From contig JAIPMN010006970.1 in NCBI GenBank assembly GCA_020650975.1, positions 1,000 through 52,932 on the forward strand: DNA of 51,933 nt, written 5' to 3'. The notes beneath the pieces are model-generated. The model ran no database searches. It saw only the letters and a program-made list of their open reading frames with translations, and was not told the DNA's origin. Made by a program: the position numbers and the translations under genes. Shown piece by piece: positions 49,901-51,933 of this stretch. Source of the DNA: Apostichopus californicus. Its lineage: Eukaryota; Echinodermata; Holothuroidea; Aspidochirotida; Stichopodidae. Positions within the stretch are counted from its first letter, which is position 1; each line of letters starts with the position of its first letter.

Positions 49901-50556
49901 TAATAGTCTACTAGCAACTCCAGTGCTACTATTTATGTACTGTATTTCCATGGGTTACTCACCATTATAAAAAATGCTTGCAACCCTCCTAACAATTCAT
50001 CCCCCCCCCCCCCAAAGAAAACAGAGACTAAAAACAAAGTTGTATACAATTCTATAGATAGATCATTTCTAAAGACAATATATTGGGAACATTGTGTCAC
50101 ACAATGAATGGCATAGAATACCAAGGCCGGGTCACAGGGTCAAGTAAGATTAAGGGGGGGGGGGCGGAGGGCGCTGTATGTGCAAGGATAAACACTACTT
50201 ACTAACTTCATACCAGACTCATAAATCTTATATATACTGCCAAATCTCACCAGGAAGCGAATGTTTTCTTTTCCTACAGGTGCTTCTTCACAAACTAAGC
50301 TATTCCGACCTCCCACGTTCACCGATGTCTCCATCAGAGATTCACTGGATGGGTCGGTCCCATCGTAACAGCAGCCGTGACTCTGGTTCACGACGATAGC
50401 TGGTTCACCTTCTCTGGAAAATATGACCCGACCTCCAGTTCCCACCTTGACGGCCTTGTCGTTGGCGTCGTCGGTCGAGGATGAAGTGGAGGCGGGGCGT
50501 TTACATCCCTCTTGATCGATGGCGGATGCAGGAACATGAATGATCACATCCTCCAT
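22863..50556 (-). CDS. ATP7: Copper-transporting P1B-type ATPase (ATP7A/B family), complete
   Basis: This pump moves Cu(I) across membranes using ATP; in animals it loads cuproenzymes in the trans-Golgi and exports excess copper. The exons listed separately join to 1139 codons plus stop when the 66-nt cassette is included (1117 without). Human ATP7B is 1465 residues, the difference being mainly fewer N-terminal metal-binding domains. Order: disordered N-terminus, HMA-like domain without CxxC (about 97-160), two GMTCASC HMA domains (CxxC at 237-240 and 313-316), TM1-4, actuator TGES (589-592), CPC (714-716), DKTGT with phospho-Asp758, SEHPL (798-802), TGDN (963-966), GDGVNDSP (1009-1016), FN in the YN position (1074-1075), MALSS (1102-1106), and a short tail. 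Vertebrates have two paralogues; I see one gene and cannot place it with A or B. Symbol is generic. Confidence 0.95.
23534..23636 (-). CDS. ATP7: ATP7 exon, TM8 with MxxSS
   Basis: Residues 1084-1118: [20 protein letters not shown] then VVTSSLFLK. Contains the copper-site motif MxxSS (Met1102, Ser1106). The exon is too short and phase-shifted to show as an ORF; found from its conserved PWMASAAMA block. Acceptor CTCTTCCAG, donor GTGAGT, phase 1 in and 2 out. Confidence 0.93.
23675..23925. repeat. 40-bp minisatellite, about six copies
   Basis: Unit GGAACACTAGCACATGGGTA plus ACAATGTTGTATGTACTGT. Lies in the ATP7 intron directly before (sense) the TM8 exon. An open minus-strand frame here is repeat-driven. 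Confidence 0.9.
23987..24033. repeat. Long imperfect palindrome
   Basis: Paired blocks ATAAAGAT/ATCTTTAT and AGGGCT/AGCCCT, with CC/GG between, around a short loop. It could be the end-to-end remnant of a small inverted-repeat element. Located in an ATP7 intron next to the TIR element. Confidence 0.65.
24046..24378. mobile_element. 0.3-kb TIR element, copy 2 (ATP7 intron), inverted
   Basis: Reverse-complement match across its whole length to 14621-14935, sharing TIRs (TTAGTCCATTAAACATAGGT on the left; TGCAACCTATAGCTAATGAA on the right) and an internal hairpin. In this copy the hairpin stem is longer: AACCTGCCGTT pairs with AAACGGCGGGTT. Confidence 0.8.
24707..24824 (-). CDS. ATP7: ATP7 exon, TM7 with FN in place of YN
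   Basis: Residues 1045-1084: [20 protein letters not shown] then [18 protein letters not shown]. This fits the Cu-ATPase pattern N-x6-YN-x4-P, except that Tyr is Phe1074. Acceptor CTTTTGTAG, donor GTAAGT, phase 0 in and 1 out. Confidence 0.93.
25214..25417 (-). CDS. ATP7: ATP7 exon, P-domain GDGVNDSP
   Basis: Residues 977-1044: [55 protein letters not shown]. GDGxND coordinates Mg2+. FAQVLP has Gln where the vertebrate proteins have Glu. Acceptor TCTCCTTAG, donor GTTGGT (non-canonical at +3). Confidence 0.95.
26222..26364 (-). CDS. ATP7: ATP7 exon, TGDN segment
   Basis: Residues 929-976: [18 protein letters not shown] then [24 protein letters not shown] (963-966) is the conserved hinge-side P-domain motif. 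Donor GTAAGA is followed by a long G-rich run on the sense strand. Confidence 0.95.
26500..27102 (+). mobile_element. LINE (CR1/L2-like) 3' end
   Basis: A + strand frame reads [20 protein letters not shown], then [23 protein letters not shown] and, after frame decay, [14 protein letters not shown]. These are the C-terminal reverse-transcriptase signatures (LHWLPxxxRI, YLxxLL, LWNxLP) of CR1/L2-type LINEs. Internal stops show it is dead. It ends in an ATT-rich tail. Antisense to ATP7. Confidence 0.8.
27337..27498 (-). CDS. ATP7: ATP7 exon, nucleotide-binding domain end
   Basis: Residues 875-929: [20 protein letters not shown] and [14 protein letters not shown], matching YxVLIGNREWMxRNGL and ERxGxTAVLVA of the family. 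Acceptor CCTTCTCAG, donor GTATAT, phase 1 in and out. Confidence 0.94.
28030..28348 (-). mobile_element. tRNA-derived SINE, copy 1
   Basis: On the minus strand: a tRNA-like head (GTGGCCAATTGGCTAAGGCG as A-box side, TGGTTCGATTCC as B box), then GTGTCCTTGGGCAAGATGCT, a body with GGGTACCTGTGAGG, and a 3' end with AAGCGCTTTGAGACC and GCGCGATATAGAAA. Same sense as ATP7. Confidence 0.85.
28376..28411 (+). repeat. Hammerhead-like motif, copy B
   Basis: AAAGATCCTGCTAGGATTG then AAACGTCAGGCC: the hairpin and GAAAC-GTC box of copy A, with a decayed CUGA box (CCTCTAAAGA). Located just beyond the tRNA head of SINE copy 1. Confidence 0.45.
28505..28655 (+). repeat. Diverged interspersed repeat, shared with 48535-48690
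   Basis: GGGGTCTT..., CCTCCCCTGGAGG, AAATTTTAGATGTGAAATAG and TGTATTCTGAGGTATATTTA resemble the block at 48535-48690 (GGGTCTGGGGGTCCGCCTTC, GTGCATTCTGACGCATATTT). Family not identified. Confidence 0.5.
28957..29143 (-). CDS. ATP7: ATP7 exon, nucleotide-binding domain
   Basis: Residues 813-875. [14 protein letters not shown] keeps the G-x-G of the family's PGCGISCKV nucleotide loop, followed by a variable, charged insertion that is shorter than in vertebrates. Donor GTGAGG, phase 0 in and 1 out. Confidence 0.9.
29230..29262 (+). repeat. GGGA microsatellite
   Basis: Perfect GGGA tetramers, upstream (sense) of the ATP7 nucleotide-domain exon, where they give a CCCT-rich pyrimidine stretch on the transcribed sense strand. 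Confidence 0.8.
30549..30840 (-). mobile_element. tRNA-derived SINE, copy 2
   Basis: Close copy of the SINE at 28030-28348, same strand: tRNA-like head near 30782-30840, body, and AAGCGCTTTGAGACC tail near 30580. Confidence 0.85.
30843..30980 (+). mobile_element. SINE head in opposite orientation
   Basis: CAATTGGCTAGGCGTCGGAC through GGTTCGATTCC is the same tRNA-like head as copy 2 but on the + strand, followed by a different body (CAGTCACCAGTTTCACCAC). With copy 2 it forms an inverted repeat of about 49 bp (30782-30831 and 30845-30893) with a 13-bp spacer. Confidence 0.75.
31621..31803 (-). CDS. ATP7: ATP7 exon, phosphorylation site and SEHPL
   Basis: Residues 752-812. [17 protein letters not shown] includes phospho-acceptor Asp758; [13 protein letters not shown] includes the nucleotide-site His at 800 (the position equivalent to human ATP7B H1069). 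Acceptor AAATTCAG, donor GTAAGG. Confidence 0.96.
31804..32665. other. ATP7 introns around the CPC exon, no feature
   Basis: AT-rich intron sequence between the DKTGT and CPC exons. I see no repeat, RNA gene or extra exon. Confidence 0.5.
32666..32860 (-). CDS. ATP7: ATP7 exon, CPC membrane copper site
   Basis: Residues 687-751. [20 protein letters not shown] contains Cys714-Pro-Cys716, the Cu(I) ligands of the transport site; [14 protein letters not shown] follows. Acceptor TTCTTCACCAG, donor GTGAGC, phase 0. Confidence 0.96.
32861..34732. other. ATP7 introns flanking the TM5 exon
   Basis: Apart from the exon at 33528-33662 there is only AT-rich intron sequence; open minus-strand frames here are extensions of the exon frame past its splice sites. 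Confidence 0.5.
33528..33662 (-). CDS. ATP7: ATP7 exon, TM5 region
   Basis: Residues 642-686: [20 protein letters not shown], a membrane segment, then a short luminal loop. Matches APIQQxADKxSGYFVPxI of the family. Acceptor CTATCCAG, donor GTGAGT, phase 0. Confidence 0.95.
34733..34857 (-). CDS. ATP7: ATP7 exon, end of actuator domain
   Basis: Residues 600-641: [20 protein letters not shown] and [15 protein letters not shown], close to the vertebrate sequence. Acceptor TTTATCAG, donor GTATGC, phase 1 in and 0 out. Confidence 0.95.
35822..35965. repeat. Duplicated intron segment, distal copy
   Basis: About 145 bp nearly identical to 37951-38095, in the same orientation (TATCGCAAAACATCGGCAAG at the left, AACCCAATACTCT near the right). 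It is preceded by short CGGTTCCTTTCC repeats. Confidence 0.9.
36449..36698 (-). CDS. ATP7: ATP7 exon, actuator domain with TGES
   Basis: Residues 517-600. [38 protein letters not shown], then [19 protein letters not shown] (589-592) is the phosphatase loop of the actuator domain. Acceptor TTCTTTGAAG, donor GTAAAG, phase 0 in and 1 out. Confidence 0.95.
36828..36843. repeat. Perfect 16-bp G/C palindrome
   Basis: GGGGGCACGTGCCCCC, in a G/C-homopolymer tract beside the assembly gap. The flanking sequence resembles a decayed repeat. Confidence 0.7.
36846..37035. repeat. Identical 81-bp copies flanking a gap
   Basis: 36846-36926 and 36955-37035 are identical (ACTTTCTTCCAAAATAGCAA ... GTCTTTTGGATATTTT), separated by 10 N and a run of 18 C. 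Either a recent tandem duplication or an assembly artefact. Confidence 0.9.
36927..36936. other. Assembly gap (10 N) in ATP7 intron
   Basis: Ten Ns, placed between the two identical copies. No coding exon is lost, since the exons on both sides join in phase. Confidence 0.98.
37425..37880. repeat. About 240-bp tandem duplication
   Basis: Both units contain CTTTTGCCA-CAAT, TTCAGCGGT, CATAATCAT, CAATGTCAGATG and GAGAAG in order (CTTTTGCC near 37455 and 37691). A third, inverted fragment lies near 41225-41300 (CTCTCCATCTGACATTGATA). Confidence 0.75.
37951..38095. repeat. Duplicated intron segment, proximal copy at a splice donor
   Basis: Homologous to 35822-35965. Its right end coincides with the first bases of the intron after the ATP7 TM2-TM4 exon, so it includes the working donor GTGAGTATAA; the distal copy reads GTGTGTATAA. 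Confidence 0.9.
38096..38329 (-). CDS. ATP7: ATP7 exon, TM2-TM4 region
   Basis: Residues 439-516: [53 protein letters not shown] and LEHIAK, all near-invariant in ATP7A/B. Acceptor CCCTTGCAG, donor GTGAGT. The intron immediately after the donor is one copy of a duplicated segment. Confidence 0.95.
38796..38850 (+). repeat. 11-bp tandem repeat, five copies
   Basis: ATGGACACAAA repeated five times without change. In an ATP7 intron. Confidence 0.95.
38975..39125 (-). CDS. ATP7: ATP7 exon, TM1 and start of TM2
   Basis: [20 protein letters not shown] (TM1), then [20 protein letters not shown] leading into TM2. Matches the W-R-x-SF...P-V-M and PGLS-x-x-N-L blocks of animal Cu-ATPases. Acceptor TCTTGCAG, donor GTAAAT, phase 2 in and 0 out. 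Confidence 0.93.
40020..40099 (-). CDS. ATP7: ATP7 exon, HMA end and linker to TM1
   Basis: [11 protein letters not shown] closes the HMA domain (family: xxGFEAxL), followed by a basic stretch ending KKAIRK ahead of TM1. Acceptor CTGAACAG, donor GTAAGC, phase 0 in and 2 out. Confidence 0.88.
40984..41145 (-). CDS. ATP7: ATP7 exon, second CxxC HMA domain
   Basis: Residues 308-361: [44 protein letters not shown]. Cys313 and Cys316 should bind Cu(I). Being nearest the membrane, it corresponds to the last HMA domain of vertebrate ATP7, the one most tied to transport. Donor GTATTT is weak. Confidence 0.94.
41210..41300 (-). repeat. Inverted fragment of the 240-bp repeat
   Basis: Reverse complement carries ATAATCATATCAATGTCAGA, TGGAGAGAAGTCTAACCCCC, matching the units at 37425-37880. 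Confidence 0.7.
41900..42063 (-). CDS. ATP7: ATP7 exon, end of first CxxC HMA domain
   Basis: Residues 253-307. Continues the domain: [18 protein letters not shown] and [13 protein letters not shown] short linker (EERRGGEE) leads into the first strand of the next HMA domain. Acceptor CCTCATTAG, donor GTAAGT, phase 1 in and 0 out. Confidence 0.93.
42847..43050 (-). CDS. ATP7: ATP7 exon, linker and start of first CxxC HMA domain
   Basis: Residues 185-253. A polar, acidic linker ([11 protein letters not shown]) leads into [20 protein letters not shown], a textbook copper-binding HMA start with Cys237 and Cys240. Acceptor TTTTGTCAG, donor GTAAGA, phase 1 in and out. The intron that follows is G-rich on the sense strand. 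Confidence 0.95.
43051..45688. other. ATP7 intron, no gene
   Basis: Mostly AT-rich sequence with C-rich runs (43445-43475, 43785-43805, 45435-45472; G-rich on the sense strand) and a two-copy duplication at 44985-45200. No extra HMA exon was found on the minus strand. Confidence 0.5.
44985..45200. repeat. Two-copy tandem duplication, about 115 bp
   Basis: Both copies contain GAAACAGTATTCTTCCAAGT, AGAGC, AAGTATGACAGGGTT and GAATGTAAACATCAGA. A fragment (ACATGAACAGTATTCTTCCA) recurs at 49587. Confidence 0.85.
45689..45754 (-). CDS. ATP7: ATP7 66-nt in-frame exon, acidic linker
   Basis: Acceptor TTTCACCAG, donor GTAGAA, phase 1 in and out; encodes [16 protein letters not shown] and PSCLSG. It can be kept or skipped without changing the frame, so it may be a cassette exon. 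No family homologue is known to me; support comes only from splice sites and phase. Confidence 0.55.
45921..46002 (-). CDS. ATP7: ATP7 probable alternative first exon
   Basis: An ATG in good context (G at -3, G at +4) opens 27 codons, [12 protein letters not shown] then a Gly/Ser-rich part ending GIEEST, and stops at a GTAAGT donor in phase 1. That is the same phase as the HMA-like exon upstream, so both could join to the next exon. Splicing from here gives a 1004-residue form without the CxxC-less domain. A weak acceptor-like CCACAG just before (exon then 84 nt, phase 1 to 1) means an internal in-frame exon cannot be excluded. Confidence 0.65.
46003..48770. other. Upstream of the short ATP7 isoform; intron of the long isoform
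   Basis: If 45921-46002 is a first exon, its promoter lies just to the right of 46002. I see no TATA box or clear initiator that I would defend. The rest is AT-rich, with a diverged repeat at 48535-48690. No coding exon recognised. Confidence 0.45.
48535..48690 (+). repeat. Diverged interspersed repeat, second copy
   Basis: Contains GGGTCTGGGGGTCCGCC, AATATGAACAGGTGCATTCT and GACGCATATTTAAA, related to 28505-28655. Confidence 0.5.
48771..48951 (-). CDS. ATP7: ATP7 exon encoding an HMA-like domain lacking CxxC
   Basis: Residues 103-163. [19 protein letters not shown], then SGVHAVYVD and a final LCDLSFKP, follow the HMA pattern (beta strand, loop, CxxTIE-like helix, GV-x-x-V strand, final I-x-D-x-GF). 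The GMTCxxC loop is replaced by a segment without the Cys pair. Acceptor ATCGAACAG, donor GTAAGT, phase 0 in and 1 out. Confidence 0.82.
48952..50250. other. First intron of the long ATP7 isoform
   Basis: AT-rich sequence with a 31-bp two-copy repeat at 49745-49805 (GGGAACAAGTTACATGTAAT) and C-rich runs near 49648 and 50000. No exon recognised. Confidence 0.5.
50251..50556 (-). CDS. ATP7: ATP7 first coding exon, long isoform
   Basis: Residues 1-102 from an ATG in strong context (GCCATGGAG), preceded at 50576-50577 by an acceptor-like TTCTCCGCAG, so an upstream non-coding exon is likely. The protein is low-complexity and Ser/Thr/Asp-rich until its last six codons (ENIRFL), which supply the first beta strand of the HMA-like domain completed by the next exon. 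Donor GTGAGA, phase 0. Confidence 0.8.
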
Positions 50557-51933
50557 GGCTGATGGAATATGTCTGCTGCGGAGAAAGTTAGTCAGATTAA
50601 AATTTAAAATAATAATAATAGTACATTCTGTGCAGTGCTAAAGTTTAAAAAATACCCCTAGTAGTCAATAAAACAAGTAGCCCCAATTTTTTGGGGGAAA
50701 GGGGGGGGGGGTTGTCATAATAAATACCATAGTACTTAGTAGAGGAGTCTAATATAGAAGATAAAATTTTATGTGAAAGTGACAGCTTGACCACAGATGA
50801 CCATTATTATTTATTAAAATTTTATGCTCAAGACCCAGGATCTTCCATGAGGACTATTTTAGTAACAGCCCCCCCACACCCCACCTCCCGGAATTGATGC
50901 TCCGGACGCATGAGCCTAGCTTGGACTTTAGACTTGATTAAAAAAGAAAATAACTAAATAGATCGCCATAGGCAAGCCCCTCAAAATGTAGATAAATTTT
51001 GTGAATATAATCTAGTGTATGCATAGTTTGTAAGAATTACATGTAAATTTCACCAGGAAGCCAAGTATTTATTCTTCTTTCAGTACTCAAAAAAAAAAAT
51101 TTCTTCTGAATTATCCATTTTCAAGGAAGAGAGAAAAAAAACTGTTTTAGGAAACTGCTTAATAGCAAATATATAGTACAAGTTACAGGTGCCTGACATT
51201 TGCGATCCTTGCAGGATTTTCTTCAGTCTAATTTGGCTAATTACCGAAAAAAAAGATCCTGCTAGGATTGACACGTCAGGTGCCTCTAACTTTTACATTT
51301 TAAAAGTTAAAGCAGAAGAGAATTTTCATTGTAGGCCTATATATAACCAAAACAATCTCAACATAGTATCATATGCTTTTCATGTTATATTCTTCATTCC
51401 AGGATCAAGTCTCTTCTACACTCATAGCGAAGACTCGATGACCAATTAAAGTGATGGGGCTCTTCAAGAACTTGGAAACTTTTAAATACCAATGATCCAG
51501 TAAATTGACAGACTCTCCTGAATCTGTGCAGTGTATAGTAGGCATACATGCTAGATCTTTATACAAGATCAGCATGCAATTTAAAGACCACCTCCACTGC
51601 CCCAAAATATGCTAGATATAATATGCTAGATGTATGTATATACATGTGTGTATTTTAGATCCTCCTGCAAGCAGGAACTCGCAAGGAAGCCATCATTGGC
51701 TTATCAAAGTCGCAAGCTGACCGCAGTCAGTCTCTTAGATTCATATTTAACGTCAATGATTATGAATTATCAACAAATCTGTAACTGGACGATAAACATT
51801 AATATTGGAGTGACTCGAACTACCTGATTGAAAGGCACCGGCGTTAATAATAATGTACCATAATTGCTAAACCTACACAACTGTGAATGTGATCAAGGTT
51901 GTCAAATATTTGACCTCAAGAGCCAAGGCAGAA
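50557..51933. other. Region upstream of the long ATP7 start
   Basis: Contains a probable 3' splice site just before the start exon, G- and C-rich runs near 50700 and 50870, and the inverted hammerhead-like pair at 51188-51284. A 65-codon open + strand frame at 51630-51827 has no recognisable domain. Confidence 0.45.
51188..51284. repeat. Inverted pair of hammerhead-like motifs, copies C and D
   Basis: Arm 1 (51188-51226), read on the minus strand, has CTGAAGA, hairpin AATCCTGCAAGGATC, then GCAAATGTCAGGC. Arm 2 (51246-51284), on the + strand, has CCGAAAA, hairpin GATCCTGCTAGGATT, then GACACGTCAGGTGCC. The two arms face each other with a spacer of about 19 bp. Confidence 0.55.

Noticed and set aside
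51630-51827. Possible additional upstream gene on the + strand
   Set aside because: Only a 65-codon frame with no domain; too little to call.
1-51933. Undescribed multi-gene defence or biosynthetic system
   Set aside because: Only two unrelated conserved animal genes are present; all remaining signal is intron, UTR or repeat sequence.

Overview
This is animal nuclear DNA. Every coding block is short, bounded by GT/AG splice sites, and separated by long AT-rich introns full of decayed transposons, minisatellites and homopolymer runs. There is no bacterial gene organisation, rRNA, CRISPR array or viral genome. The repeat content (tRNA-headed SINEs, LINE reverse-transcriptase tails, several TIR elements) and the two gene types fit an invertebrate deuterostome. 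An echinoderm such as a sea cucumber is my guess, but the window alone does not prove it.

Two housekeeping genes lie tail to tail. The left one, on the + strand (1110-18310), is a complete sphingosine-1-phosphate lyase gene (SGPL1). I reconstructed 15 coding exons that join in frame to 548 codons plus stop. It has an N-terminal membrane anchor, the PLP-lyase fold and the catalytic lysine. The right one, on the - strand (50556 down to 22863), is a copper-transporting P1B-type ATPase of the ATP7A/ATP7B family. I reconstructed 21 coding exons that join in frame to 1139 codons plus stop, including one in-frame cassette exon. An additional exon that opens with its own ATG (45921-46002) looks like an alternative first exon. 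The two stop codons are about 4.55 kb apart.

The two proteins have no known functional link: SGPL1 ends sphingosine-1-phosphate signalling at the ER, and ATP7 pumps Cu(I) into the Golgi or out of the cell. The ATP7 model is the more unusual. It has only two CxxC metal-binding domains, preceded by a third HMA-like domain whose metal loop is gone. A conserved membrane Tyr is Phe, and the C-terminal tail is very short.

Non-coding layout. SGPL1 introns carry three large minisatellites (4985-5584, 7378-8109, 12140-13490), a G-rich block that duplicates a splice donor (16741-17180), a TTAA-flanked MITE (2363-2734), a 0.3-kb TIR element (14621-14935) and LINE debris (15180-15375). The intergenic space (18311-22862) holds a diverged MITE end, a small internal duplication and a tRNA-like pseudogene. 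ATP7 introns carry a 40-bp minisatellite, an inverted second copy of the 0.3-kb TIR element, a LINE 3' end, two full SINE copies plus an inverted SINE head nested in a longer TIR element, a duplicated intron segment, and an assembly gap flanked by identical 81-bp copies. Hammerhead-ribozyme-like motifs of the type found in Penelope-like elements recur at three places.

I found no convincing undescribed multi-gene system. The best leads are the ATP7 N-terminal isoform choice, the changed active-site residues in both enzymes, the duplicated donor with G-quadruplex potential, and the hammerhead-like repeats. All gene models are read by eye from splice signals and reading-frame continuity, with no transcript evidence.
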